Both the position numbers and the translations under genes were made by a program. A DNA stretch of 64,000 nt from Homoserinimonas sp044769865. GTDB taxonomy: Bacteria > Actinomycetota > Actinomycetes > Actinomycetales > Microbacteriaceae. Shown one piece after another: positions 7,388-16,288 of this stretch; position 1 is the stretch's first letter, and every line of letters begins with the position of its first letter. The stretch spans positions 558,001 to 622,000 of the forward strand of contig NZ_JBIZWA010000001.1 in assembly GCF_044769865.1 (NCBI RefSeq), given 5' to 3'. The notes below the pieces were generated by a model. It worked only from the letters and a program-made list of their open reading frames with translations. It made no database searches and was not told the DNA's origin.

Positions 7388-8761
7388 CTACAGTTTCTTG
7401 CCCGGGTTGAGCAGACCCTCCGGGTCGAAGGCTCGCTTGACCTCACGCTGGAGCGCGCGCAGCGTCGGGCCGAGTTCGGCGTCGAGGTGGGCCTGCTTGA
7501 GGGTTCCGATGCCGTGCTCCCCCGAGCTCGTGCCGCCGAGCGACACCGCAAGGCCGATGACCTGTTGATACGTCTCGTTGGCGAGCGCGACGGATGCGAC
7601 ATCCGCCGGGTTGAACGCGACGATAGGGTGCAGGTTGCCGTCGCCGATGTGACCGGCGGTCGCGATGGGCATGCCCATGCGTTCCGCGATCTCGTCGATG
7701 CCGTCGAGCAGCTCGGTGAGGCGTGAGCGCGGCACGGAGACGTCTTCGTTGAGGCTTGCCCCCGCGACCGCGCGCATCGCTCCGTGCAGGGCGCGCCGCG
7801 AGGCCATGATCGCTTCGACGCCCGCTTTGTCGCGCCCGATCTCGACCGTTGTCGCCCCGCAGAAGGCGGCGATGGCCGCATACTCGTTGGCATCGCCCGT
7901 CGTGCGGCCCGGCTCGTCGGACTGCACGATGAGCACCGCCTCGGCATCCGCCGGCAGGGTCGCGGTCGGCTCGAAGGCGCTGATGGCGGCGATGCTGCCC
8001 CGGTCGAGGAACTCCAGGATGCTCGGCCGCCGCTCTGACGCCATGATGACGTCGGCCGCCGCGAGCGCCGCCTGCCGGGCTGGGAAGGCGGCGAGCACGC
8101 CGACGGGCTCGGCGGGTCGCGGCAGCAGGGCCACCGTCACCTCGGTGACGATTCCGAGCGTGCCCTCGGACCCCACCATGAGCGCCGTGAGGTCGAGGCC
8201 CGACACCCCCTTGACCGTGCGGCGTCCCGTGCGCACGACGTCGCCGTTTGCAAGCACGACCGTCAGGCCGCGCACGAAGTCGCGCGTGACGCCGTACTTG
8301 ACGCAGCGCATCCCGCCCGCGTTGGTCGCGACGTTGCCCCCGATGGTCGAGATCTGCCACGAGCCGGGGTCGGGCGGGTAGAAGAGCCCGACCTGCTCGA
8401 CCGCCGTCGCGAGGTCGTAGGTGAGCACGCCCGCCTCCACGGTCGCGACCTGGTCGGCGACATCGATCGAGAGGATGCCGGTCATGTGTTCGAGGCTCAG
8501 CACGAGGCATCCGTCGACCGCGTTCGCCCCGCCTGCGAGCCCGGATCGGGCCCCCTGCGGCACGATCGGCACGCCGTGTTTTGCTGCAAGCCGCACAACG
8601 GATGCGACCTGCTCGGTCGAGCTGGGAAAGGCCGCCGCGAGCGGCACGCCGACCCCCGTGCCGTCAGACAGGTCGCGGTCGAAGGGCAAAGCGGCGTCGC
8701 CCGCGAGGAGTTGCTCGGGCGCGAGAAGTGCAGAGAGGTCATCGATCAGGGATGGAGCCAT
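7388..8761 (-). CDS. FAD-linked oxidase, GlcD/D-lactate dehydrogenase type
   Basis: Flavoenzyme of 457 residues with an N-terminal PCMH FAD-binding domain (VPQGARSGLAGGANAV; TIGGNVATNAGGMRCVKYG; GLTVVLANGDVVRTG) and a C-terminal FAD-oxidase domain (AGHIGDGNLHPIV; SGEHGIGTLK; DPEGLLNPGKKL). It oxidises a 2-hydroxy acid such as glycolate or D-lactate to the keto acid. The ATG at 8761 starts the recognisable protein; GGAGG is only one base away, unusually close. No GlcE or GlcF partner is adjacent, which favours a single-subunit D-lactate dehydrogenase-like enzyme. Confidence 0.88.
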   Translation of the reverse strand: MAPSLIDDLSALLAPEQLLAGDAALPFDRDLSDGTGVGVPLAAAFPSSTEQVASVVRLAAKHGVPIVPQGARSGLAGGANAVDGCLVLSLEHMTGILSIDVADQVATVEAGVLTYDLATAVEQVGLFYPPDPGSWQISTIGGNVATNAGGMRCVKYGVTRDFVRGLTVVLANGDVVRTGRRTVKGVSGLDLTALMVGSEGTLGIVTEVTVALLPRPAEPVGVLAAFPARQAALAAADVIMASERRPSILEFLDRGSIAAISAFEPTATLPADAEAVLIVQSDEPGRTTGDANEYAAIAAFCGATTVEIGRDKAGVEAIMASRRALHGAMRAVAGASLNEDVSVPRSRLTELLDGIDEIAERMGMPIATAGHIGDGNLHPIVAFNPADVASVALANETYQQVIGLAVSLGGTSSGEHGIGTLKQAHLDAELGPTLRALQREVKRAFDPEGLLNPGKKL

Positions 8762-8821
8762 GCCTCCATCTTTTCGCACGGTCGAAGGTGGCCTGTTCGC
8801 CCGGAGCCTGCACTGTGCACT

Positions 8822-8878
8822 CGAGTGGCCAAAGATTGCGCCAAAACGTCGCGGGAAGGCGAAAGATTGGCCACTCGC
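8822..8878. repeat. Intergenic palindrome with CGAGTGGCCAA arms
   Basis: CGAGTGGCCAA at 8822-8832 is perfectly complementary to TTGGCCACTCG at 8868-8878. An inner GCGCC/GGCG pair extends the structure toward the loop. It sits between rraA and the upstream region of the FAD oxidase gene, both on the minus strand, so it may end rraA transcription. Its sequence differs from the 7281 palindrome, but the layout is similar. Confidence 0.75.
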
Positions 8879-8915
8879 GGGAGACGAGAGCGCAGGGCGG
8901 GACGGATCGGTGCGG

Positions 8916-9386
8916 CTAGCGCTCGACGAGGATGCCGTCCTCGTCGCTCCAGAGCGTGCGGCCCGGCGTGAAGGTGACCCCGCCGAACTCGATAGGAACG
9001 TCGAGGTCTCCGACCCCGTCTTTCGCACTCTTGCGCGGGTTGCTGCCGAGCGCCTTCACGCCGAGCGCGAGGCTCGAGATCTCGACCCTGTCGCGGATCG
9101 CCCCGTTGATGACGACACCCGCCCAGCCGTTCTCGACCGCGGCCGCCGCGATCATGTCACCCATGAGCGCCGACTCGAGCGAGCCCCCACCGTCGACCAC
9201 GAGCACGGCGCCGTCGCCCGGCGAGTTGAGCACCTGCTTCACGAGCCCGTTGTCGCGGTGGCAGCGGATCGTGCGGATCGGCCCCGTGAATCGGGCGTGC
9301 CCGCCCAGGTTCTGCAGCTGCAGGCTGAGCGACTGCAGCGCCTCCTCGTGCTCGTCGTACAGGTCGGCCGTCGTGAAGTCAGTCAT
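8916..9386 (-). CDS. rraA: RraA-family protein
   Basis: Protein of 156 residues, matching RraA/HMG aldolase-like proteins in length. The conserved core is LVVDGGGSLESALMGD, then AAVENGWAGVVINGAIRDR, then LGVKALGSNPRKS. In E. coli RraA inhibits RNase E; in actinobacteria the same fold may instead be a 4-hydroxy-4-methyl-2-oxoglutarate aldolase or oxaloacetate decarboxylase. It starts 9 bases after the stop of the succinate-semialdehyde dehydrogenase gene and is probably cotranscribed with it. Confidence 0.88.
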   Translation of the reverse strand: MTDFTTADLYDEHEEALQSLSLQLQNLGGHARFTGPIRTIRCHRDNGLVKQVLNSPGDGAVLVVDGGGSLESALMGDMIAAAAVENGWAGVVINGAIRDRVEISSLALGVKALGSNPRKSAKDGVGDLDVPIEFGGVTFTPGRTLWSDEDGILVER

Positions 9387-9395
9387 TGCTTCGTC

Positions 9396-10862
9396 CTATC
9401 CGAAGGGGTCGGGCGTGAGCGTGTACTTGGGTGAGAGGTACTCGTGGATGCCCTCGAAGCCGCCCTCACGTCCGAGGCCCGATTGCTTGACACCGCCGAA
9501 AGGCGCCGCCGCGTTCGAGAGCACGCCCACGTTGAGGCCCATCATGCCGGTGTCGATCGAGTCGATCAGTCGCTGGCCGCGCGCGAGGTCCTTCGTGAAG
9601 ACGTAGCCGACGAGTCCGTACTCGGTGTCGTTGGCCATGCGCACCGCCTCCTCCTCGTCACGGAAGGTCACGATCGACATGACCGGGCCGAAGATCTCGT
9701 CCCGCAGGATGTCGCTGCCGGGCTTCACACCGCTGATGACGGTCGGCTCGAAGAAGGTGCCCTTGCCCTCGATCGGCTTGCCGCCCGTATGCAGGGTCGC
9801 GCCGCGCTCGACCGCGTCGGTGACGAGGGCGGATGCCTTGCCCACCGCCTTCTCGTCGATGAGGGGACCGATCGTGACGCCCTCCTCGGTGCCGCGGCCG
9901 ACACGGAAGCCGTTGACCTTCTCCGTGACGCGGCGGGCGAACTCCTCGGCGACCGACTCGTGCACGATGAAGCGGTTGCCCGCCGTGCAGGCCTGGCCGA
10001 TGTTGCGGAACTTCGCGAGCATCGCACCCTCGACCGCCTTGTCGAGGTCTGCGTCGTCGAAGACGATGAAGGGGGCGTTGCCGCCGAGCTCCATGGACGT
10101 GCGCAGCACCTTGTCGGCCGCCTGCTTCATGAGCGAGACACCGACCGGGGTCGAACCAGTGAAGGAGAGCTTGCGCAGGCGGTCATCGCCGAGGATCGGC
10201 TCCGAGACGGCGCTCGAGCTCGACGAGGTCAGCACGTTGACGACACCCTTCGGCAGGCCCGCCTCCTCCAGCAGCGTGACGAAGAAGAGGGTCGTGAGGG
10301 GCGTCAGCTGCGCCGGCTTGATGATGACGGTGCAGCCCGCCGCGAGCGCGGGGCCCACCTTGCGGGTCGCCATCGCGAGGGGGAAGTTCCACGGGGTGAT
10401 GAGGTAGCAGGGGCCGACGGGGCGCTGCGACACGATCATGCGACCGGTGCCCTCGGGGTTGGTCGCGTAGCGGCCCGAGATGCGCACGGCCTCCTCGCTG
10501 AACCAGCGAAGGAACTCTCCCCCGTAGGTGACCTCGCCCTGCGCCTCCGCGAGCGGCTTGCCCATCTCGAGCGTCATGAGCAGGGCCACATCATCGCGGC
10601 GTTCCATCATGAGGTCGAAGGCCTTGCGCAGGATCTCGCCGCGCACACGCGGGGCCGTCGCGGCCCACTCCGCCTGGGCGCCCGCCGCGGCATCCATGGC
10701 GGCTCGGGCGTCGTCGGCCGTGGCATCCGCGATTCGCTTGATGACCTCGCCCGTCGCGGGGTCGCGCACATCGAGCGTGGCGCCGCCGGATGCTGCGCGC
10801 CACTCTCCTGCGATGAACAGGCCGTCGGGCACCGACTCGAGAAGGGTTGATTCGTGCGTCAT
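9396..10862 (-). CDS. gabD: NAD(P)-dependent succinate-semialdehyde dehydrogenase
   Basis: Aldehyde dehydrogenase of 488 residues with the GabD pattern: TPWNFPLAMATRKVGPALAAG, SFTGSTPVG, MELGGNAPFIVFDDAD with the general-base Glu, and NIGQACTAGNRF with the catalytic Cys. It converts succinate semialdehyde to succinate in 4-aminobutyrate breakdown, though related semialdehydes are possible. GGAGG lies 6 bases before the ATG. No GabT is next to it, but the aminotransferase at 660-1868 is on the same strand nearby. Confidence 0.9.
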   Translation of the reverse strand: MTHESTLLESVPDGLFIAGEWRAASGGATLDVRDPATGEVIKRIADATADDARAAMDAAAGAQAEWAATAPRVRGEILRKAFDLMMERRDDVALLMTLEMGKPLAEAQGEVTYGGEFLRWFSEEAVRISGRYATNPEGTGRMIVSQRPVGPCYLITPWNFPLAMATRKVGPALAAGCTVIIKPAQLTPLTTLFFVTLLEEAGLPKGVVNVLTSSSSSAVSEPILGDDRLRKLSFTGSTPVGVSLMKQAADKVLRTSMELGGNAPFIVFDDADLDKAVEGAMLAKFRNIGQACTAGNRFIVHESVAEEFARRVTEKVNGFRVGRGTEEGVTIGPLIDEKAVGKASALVTDAVERGATLHTGGKPIEGKGTFFEPTVISGVKPGSDILRDEIFGPVMSIVTFRDEEEAVRMANDTEYGLVGYVFTKDLARGQRLIDSIDTGMMGLNVGVLSNAAAPFGGVKQSGLGREGGFEGIHEYLSPKYTLTPDPFG

Positions 10863-10944
10863 TGCAGCCTCCAGAGATTCTGTCGGGACGAGGGGGCGCT
10901 CAGCCGTGAGCTCGGCGCCCGGCCGAGCCTCGGCACCGCTCGAA

Positions 10945-10989
10945 AGCGTAGCGCAACGGCCCGGTACCGGCCCGTACCGCTCTGGTACC
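10945..10989 (-). promoter_or_regulatory. gabD upstream region with three phased GTACC repeats
   Basis: On the minus strand a TACGCT box (complement of 10945-10950) is a plausible -10 for gabD. Upstream of it GTACC occurs at 10964, 10974 and 10985, spaced 10 and 11 bases, so all three face the same side of the helix and cover the -35 position. This arrangement suggests cooperative binding by an unidentified regulator. Confidence 0.4.
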
Positions 10990-10994
10990 GCCCT

Positions 10995-13052
10995 CTAGGC
11001 CTGTCCCACCGTGGCGCGCCCACTCACGCAGTAGAGGTTCTCGCCCATCTGCTTCGCGGCATACATGGCGTCATCGGCGTTGGCGATGAGGGTCTCAGCC
11101 GACTCGCCATCCATGCGCACGGCGATGCCGACGCTGACGGCGGCGCGCAACTGGTACCCGTCGACCACGAAGGGCTGCTCGAGGCCGTCGATGATGCGGC
11201 GGGCGACGACCTCGGCCTCCCCCTCCTCGCGCAGTTCCGGCAGCAGGACGATGAACTCGTCGCCGCCCTGGCGGGCGAGGGTGTCGCTGTTGCGGAGGCA
11301 TCCGCGCAGCCTGTCGGAGATCTGCCGCAGGAACTCATCGCCGACCGCATGCCCGTAGTCGTCGTTGACCTCCTTGAAGCCGTCGAGGTCAAGGAACATG
11401 ACCGCAAGCGGCGTGAGGCGCCGGTCGGCCGTGCTGATCGCGAGCTCGAGACGGTCTGCGAGCACGCGCCGGTTCGGCAGGCCCGTGAGCTCGTCGAGGA
11501 AAGCGAGACGGCGGATCTCCTCCTGGTACTCACGGATCTCGGTGATGTCGCGGAACACGATGACGGCACCGTCGATCCGCTCGTCGACGACGAGCGGCGC
11601 GGCACTCACACCGACGTGGATGGCGCTGCCGTCGGCGCGCTGGAAGACCTCGTCCTCGCTTCGGAACGTGACGCCCGTGCGGGCCACCGCGAGCAGCTCG
11701 CATTCGGCCTTCTCAACGTGGTGCTCCGGGTGGCTGTGGAAGAGCTCGTGCGAGACGCGGCCGAGCATCTGCTCGCGGGTCCAGCCGAGCATCCGTTCGC
11801 TCTCGGGGTTCACGTCGGTGATGCGGCCATCGGGGTCGATCACGACGAGGCCCTCGCCGAGGGTGTCCCTGATCGCCTCGAGGCGCGTCTTGGCCTCGCG
11901 GATCGACCGGCGGAACTGCCGCTTGGAGATGAGGGTGTGCGTCGCGAGGCCCGTGACGGTCGCAAGGGCGATGAGGCCGAAGATGAAGATCGCGGTGGTC
12001 GCGGCATCGCGTGTGATCGAGGCGGAGGGCAGCGCTGCTGCCGGCACGAACGACACCACCTTGAGGGCATTCGGATGCTCGTGCGTCTCTGCCTCGTGAG
12101 TCTCGCCACTCAGTCGCACCTGGGCATGCTCCGGGTATGCCGTGCTGAAGGCATACAGTCCCTCGCTGGTCATGGCGTGCCCCGAGTCGCTCGCTGAGAT
12201 GGTCTCCCAGGCCTCGGGGTGACGCTCGGCGAATGAGGGCCCGGCAGACATGAAGCTGAACGAGTCGGCGTCGCTCGGTCCCGCGATGTAACCGCCCGCC
12301 GCATTGAGCAGCAGGTACCCCTCGGAGCCGATGATCTGGCGGGCTTGCTCCACGAGGCGGAACCCGTCGATGTCGACGACCACGCTCCCCGCCCGCGCGC
12401 CCGTGCTGTTGCCGAGCGCCGCGAACACCCGCATGAGGGGTTGCTGGGGCTCAGCGATGGCGCCTGTGGCATCGACCTCGAGATCGAGGCGCGTGACGTG
12501 GGTGTCGCCGGGCTCGAGGTCGCGTGTTTCGGCATAGAAGTAGTGCTTCGATCGGTCCTGCAACCGAGCGGTGGGCACACGCTCCACGCCGCCCTCCGTG
12601 CGTCGCACCGCGAGCTGTTCCCTGCCGGTTTCGTCGATGTACCGGATCTGCCTGATCGACGGCTTGTTGGTGACCTGCGCTTGGAAGACACTCGCGGCCG
12701 AACTGAGGGTGCGCTCGGAGATATCCTCGGCGAGACTCCGGACGGCGCGGGATGTCACGGCGACGCGCGCATCAGAAGCCGCCGTGTCGATCGACGACTC
12801 GATGGAACTCGCCGCAAGGTCGACGCGGGCGCTCTCGGCCGCGTTGACCTCGACAGAGTCAACCGCGTGCTGAGTGTGGAGCCGCCCGACGAAGATGGCC
12901 GTGTACGCGACGGCCAAGAGGATGAACGCTGCGAAAAACGGGAAGATCACCGAGCGTACACTGGCGCGGTGCTGGCCTGCGAAGAAGGGGGTGCGCCACA
13001 CGGATCGCCTCGCCCGACTAGGGGGGAATTGGGCGGGCTTCACGTGTGGCAC
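10995..13052 (-). CDS. Membrane diguanylate cyclase with Cache, PAS and GGDEF domains
   Basis: Signalling protein of 685 residues. A transmembrane helix near residues 33-53 is followed by a large extracytoplasmic Cache-like sensor, a second helix around 345-370, a PAS domain (EGLVVIDPDGRITDVNPESERMLGW) with PAC, and a GGDEF domain. The catalytic motif is intact (QGGDEF, about residue 595), and RNSD five residues before it fits the RxxD inhibitory site. It therefore probably makes cyclic di-GMP with product feedback. The GTG start lies 6 bases after a TAGAAT box (13059-13064), so the message is likely leaderless. It is divergent from recQ. Confidence 0.9.
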   Translation of the reverse strand: MPHVKPAQFPPSRARRSVWRTPFFAGQHRASVRSVIFPFFAAFILLAVAYTAIFVGRLHTQHAVDSVEVNAAESARVDLAASSIESSIDTAASDARVAVTSRAVRSLAEDISERTLSSAASVFQAQVTNKPSIRQIRYIDETGREQLAVRRTEGGVERVPTARLQDRSKHYFYAETRDLEPGDTHVTRLDLEVDATGAIAEPQQPLMRVFAALGNSTGARAGSVVVDIDGFRLVEQARQIIGSEGYLLLNAAGGYIAGPSDADSFSFMSAGPSFAERHPEAWETISASDSGHAMTSEGLYAFSTAYPEHAQVRLSGETHEAETHEHPNALKVVSFVPAAALPSASITRDAATTAIFIFGLIALATVTGLATHTLISKRQFRRSIREAKTRLEAIRDTLGEGLVVIDPDGRITDVNPESERMLGWTREQMLGRVSHELFHSHPEHHVEKAECELLAVARTGVTFRSEDEVFQRADGSAIHVGVSAAPLVVDERIDGAVIVFRDITEIREYQEEIRRLAFLDELTGLPNRRVLADRLELAISTADRRLTPLAVMFLDLDGFKEVNDDYGHAVGDEFLRQISDRLRGCLRNSDTLARQGGDEFIVLLPELREEGEAEVVARRIIDGLEQPFVVDGYQLRAAVSVGIAVRMDGESAETLIANADDAMYAAKQMGENLYCVSGRATVGQA

Positions 13053-13159
13053 GCTCAGATTCTAGTCCCCCAAATTACCGACAGACAGCTTCGTCTACCT
13101 ATGCCGGGTGGACCCAATACAGGGCACAGGGCGTCGGTGGGTGATGACAGGGTGGAACC

Positions 13160-15295
13160 ATGACCGACGACCTGCGCGCATCCGCCCTCTCCGTACTCCG
13201 CACGCTCGTCGGCCGACCGGACGCCGATTTTCACGAGGGCCAGTACGAGGCGATCGCGACGCTCGTCGACGGTCGGCGGCGGGCACTCGTCGTGCAGCGC
13301 ACAGGATGGGGCAAGTCGGCCGTCTACTTCGTCGCAACCCTGCTGCTGCGCCAGCGCGGTGCGGGGCCGACCGTGCTCGTGTCGCCGCTGCTCGCCCTCA
13401 TGCGAGACCAGATCGCCGCGGCATCCCGTGCCGGCGTGAGGGCCGTCGCGATCAACTCGACCAACGCACACGAGTGGGGCGATGTGCTGGGCGCGCTCGA
13501 ACGCGACGAGGTCGACGTGCTGCTCGTCTCACCAGAGCGACTCAACAACCCGTCGTTCAGGGAGCAACAGTTGCCGGCGCTCGTGCGGCGAATCGGGATG
13601 CTCGTGGTCGACGAGGCCCACTGCATCAGCGACTGGGGGCACGACTTCCGGCCCGACTACCGCCGCCTGCGCGACCTCATCGCCGACATGCCACCCGGAG
13701 TGCCCGTGCTCGCGACCACCGCGACCGCGAACAGCAGGGTCGTGGCGGATGTCGCAGAGCAGCTTGTGGCTGTCGAAGACAGGGCTGGCTCCGACGTCGT
13801 CACGATCCGCGGCCCGCTCGCCCGGGCATCCCTTCGCCTCGGCGTGCTGCGCCTGCCCGACTCGAAGTCGCGGCTCGCATGGCTGCTCACGCACCTCGAC
13901 TCGCTGCCCGCCTCCGGCATCATCTACGCGCTCACGGTGTCTGCTGCAGAGGACACCGCGCGCCTGCTGCGTGACGCCGGGCACGACGTGCGCGCCTATA
14001 CGGGCCAGACCGACCCGGCCGAGCGAGAGGAACTCGAGGGCCGCCTCAAACGCAACGAGGTGAAGGCCCTCGTCGCGACGAGCGCACTCGGCATGGGCTT
14101 CGACAAGCCCGACCTGGGCTTCGTGCTGCACCTGGGCGCCCCCTCCTCCCCCGTCGCCTACTACCAGCAGGTGGGCCGCGCCGGTCGCGCGACCGAGAAC
14201 GCCGACGTGCTCCTCCTCCCCGGGCGGGAGGACCCCGACATCTGGCAATACTTCGCGACCGCGTCCATGCCCTCGCAGGAGCGCGCCGAGACCGTCATCG
14301 CCGCCCTCGATGTTGACACGCCCACCTCGACGCCCGCGCTCGAGGCGCGCGTCAACATCCGCCGCACGCCGCTCGAGCTCCTGCTCAAGGTGCTCGACGT
14401 CGATGGGGCGGTGCGTCGCGTGCAGGGCGGCTGGGTCGCGACCGGCCAGCCGTGGACCTACGACGCCGAACGCTACGAGCGCATCGCTGCCGAACGCGTC
14501 GCCGAGCAGCAGCACATGATCGAGTACGAGCGCACGGATGGCTGCCGCATGGAGTTCCTGCAGCGCTCGCTCGATGACGAGACGGCGCAGCCGTGCGGGC
14601 GCTGCGACAACTGCGCCGGGCCCTGGTACCCCACGGATGTCGCCGACTCGGCCGCGGCGAGCGCCGCAACCTCACTCGACCGGGTCGGCGTGCCGCTCGA
14701 ACCGCGCGCCCAGTGGCCGACGGGCGCCGACCGGCTCGGCCTCCCCGTCAAGGGCCGCATCGCCGCGGACGAACGGATGCTCGAGGGCCGCGCCCTCGCC
14801 CGGCTCACCGACCTCGGCTGGGGCAACACGCTGCGGGAGATCTTCGCGGCCGGGGCGACGGATGCACCCGCCTCCCCCGCGCTCATCGAGGCGTGCGTGC
14901 GCGTGCTCGCCGACTGGGGTTGGGAGGAGCGGCCTGCCGCCATCGTGACGGTGCCGTCGCGGTCGCGGCCGCAACTCGTGGCATCCGTTGCGGCGGGGCT
15001 TTCCGCCGCCGGCCGCCTTCCACACCTCGGCTCGCTCTCGATTGAGGGCGGCGGGCCGGAGGGTGAACCCGGCGGCAACAGCGCCTACCGGCTTGCCGGG
15101 GTCTGGGACAGGTTCGTGGTGCCGCCAGCCCTCGCCGATGACCTCGCGGGTCTCGCGGACGTCAAGCCAGGCGCGCCCGTGCTGCTGATCGACGACCTCG
15201 CCGACAGCCGCTGGACGCTCACGGTCGCCGCCCGCGCGCTGCGGCGGGGCGGGGCATCCGGGGTGTTGCCGTTCGTGTTGGCGCTGCGCGGCTGA
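13160..15295 (+). CDS. recQ: RecQ-family DNA helicase with C-terminal phosphoribosyltransferase-like domain
   Basis: ATP-dependent 3'-5' DNA helicase of 711 residues. Helicase motifs include QRTGWGKSAV (motif I), VVDEAHCISDWGHDFRPDY (II), TTATAN (III), ATSALGMGFDKPD (V) and QQVGRAGRA (VI). A four-cysteine zinc site follows (CRMEFLQRS...CGRCDNC). Beyond it, instead of HRDC, the last 200 residues hold IVTVPSRSRPQLVASVA and LLIDDLADSRWTLTVAARAL. These resemble the PRPP-binding region of type I phosphoribosyltransferases. Such fusions occur in actinobacterial RecQ proteins; the role of the tail is unknown to me. Confidence 0.9.
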   Translation: MTDDLRASALSVLRTLVGRPDADFHEGQYEAIATLVDGRRRALVVQRTGWGKSAVYFVATLLLRQRGAGPTVLVSPLLALMRDQIAAASRAGVRAVAINSTNAHEWGDVLGALERDEVDVLLVSPERLNNPSFREQQLPALVRRIGMLVVDEAHCISDWGHDFRPDYRRLRDLIADMPPGVPVLATTATANSRVVADVAEQLVAVEDRAGSDVVTIRGPLARASLRLGVLRLPDSKSRLAWLLTHLDSLPASGIIYALTVSAAEDTARLLRDAGHDVRAYTGQTDPAEREELEGRLKRNEVKALVATSALGMGFDKPDLGFVLHLGAPSSPVAYYQQVGRAGRATENADVLLLPGREDPDIWQYFATASMPSQERAETVIAALDVDTPTSTPALEARVNIRRTPLELLLKVLDVDGAVRRVQGGWVATGQPWTYDAERYERIAAERVAEQQHMIEYERTDGCRMEFLQRSLDDETAQPCGRCDNCAGPWYPTDVADSAAASAATSLDRVGVPLEPRAQWPTGADRLGLPVKGRIAADERMLEGRALARLTDLGWGNTLREIFAAGATDAPASPALIEACVRVLADWGWEERPAAIVTVPSRSRPQLVASVAAGLSAAGRLPHLGSLSIEGGGPEGEPGGNSAYRLAGVWDRFVVPPALADDLAGLADVKPGAPVLLIDDLADSRWTLTVAARALRRGGASGVLPFVLALRG

Positions 15296-15318
15296 GCGTC
15301 CACGACTACTCTCGGCCC

Positions 15319-16218
15319 ATGGACTCAGCGCTCAGGCCCCACGCCGACGTCTCCGTCGGGCAGTGGGTGCTCGATGCCGTCGGCGAGTGGGATTGGACGG
15401 CCGGCCTGCGCTGGCTCGTGCCGCCGATCTACGAGGCATACGCACGCATCCTGCACCCGGCGTCCGGCCAACAGCTGAGGTGGAGCGGAGACAGGGTCAG
15501 CGGAGAAGAACAACGGATGCGCTGGCGCGAGGTCGCCGCCCGGGAGGGCACCACGCTGCATCCGCTCGCCCAGTGGGGCCTGCTGATCGCAGGCTCGACC
15601 CGGCCCAGCTTCGGGGAGGACGGCTGGCAGTACGGCGACCCGGAGCAGGGGCGCATGGACCTGGACGAGCTCGCGGCCGTCACGGAGATGCTCTCGCGCC
15701 ACACCTCGACACCCGGCGAGTGCTTCGCCGCGGTCTGGGAGGGATGGGGCGAGCTCCACACCACTCGCATCCGCTACAGTGCGGCGGCGTGGGCGCCGGC
15801 ACCGGAACTGGAGACGTACGGGTACGTGCCCCTGTCGGCGATGCCGGCATCGATGAGAGGCCCAGAAGCCGAACCGCGCCAGCATCCGGCGATCGAGGCG
15901 GCCTGGTACAACGACCGCTTCGAGCTGCCCCACCGCGAATCGCTCCTCTTCGCGTGCGACCTGCGTGCATTCGCCGACACGGCTTGGCCCGCGAGAAGCG
16001 GACTCGACTCGACCGGCAACTCATTGACGCCCATGGCACTCTGGCCGAGCGACCGCGCGTGGTACCTCGCGAGCGAGATCGACTTCGACTCGACCATCGT
16101 GGGCGGCAGCCGCGCCCTGGTCGACGAACTGCTGCGGCTGGGCGACACGGATGTCGCGGAGGTGCTCGAGATCTCGATCGATGCCGACCTCACGACCGAG
16201 GGCGATCGCCTCAACTGA
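15319..16218 (+). CDS. Conserved hypothetical actinobacterial protein
   Basis: Soluble protein of 299 residues that I cannot assign to a named family. It is acidic and rich in Trp (DWTAGLRWLVPPIYEAYARI; WPSDRAWYLASEIDFDSTIV) with no signal peptide or membrane helix. The closing segment, from the Trp-Tyr through GGSRALVDELL, looks familiar from uncharacterised actinobacterial proteins. The ATG follows a TACTCT box by exactly 6 bases, so translation is probably leaderless and the start is well supported. It follows recQ by 23 bases but has its own promoter. Confidence 0.7.
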   Translation: MDSALRPHADVSVGQWVLDAVGEWDWTAGLRWLVPPIYEAYARILHPASGQQLRWSGDRVSGEEQRMRWREVAAREGTTLHPLAQWGLLIAGSTRPSFGEDGWQYGDPEQGRMDLDELAAVTEMLSRHTSTPGECFAAVWEGWGELHTTRIRYSAAAWAPAPELETYGYVPLSAMPASMRGPEAEPRQHPAIEAAWYNDRFELPHRESLLFACDLRAFADTAWPARSGLDSTGNSLTPMALWPSDRAWYLASEIDFDSTIVGGSRALVDELLRLGDTDVAEVLEISIDADLTTEGDRLN

Positions 16219-16243
16219 GCCGGGACGCACGGCGGGATGCTCG

Positions 16244-16263
16244 TCTTTGACACTTGTAAAAGA
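16244..16263. promoter_or_regulatory. Imperfect palindrome upstream of the TetR gene (autoregulatory operator)
   Basis: TCTTTGACACTTGTAAAAGA matches its own reverse complement at 16 of 20 positions. It ends 13 bases before the TAGGGT -10 (16277-16282) of the TetR gene, covering the -35 position, a classic place for TetR autorepression. Confidence 0.5.
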
Positions 16264-16288
16264 CCTGCCGCTTCCCTAGGGTGCCCCT

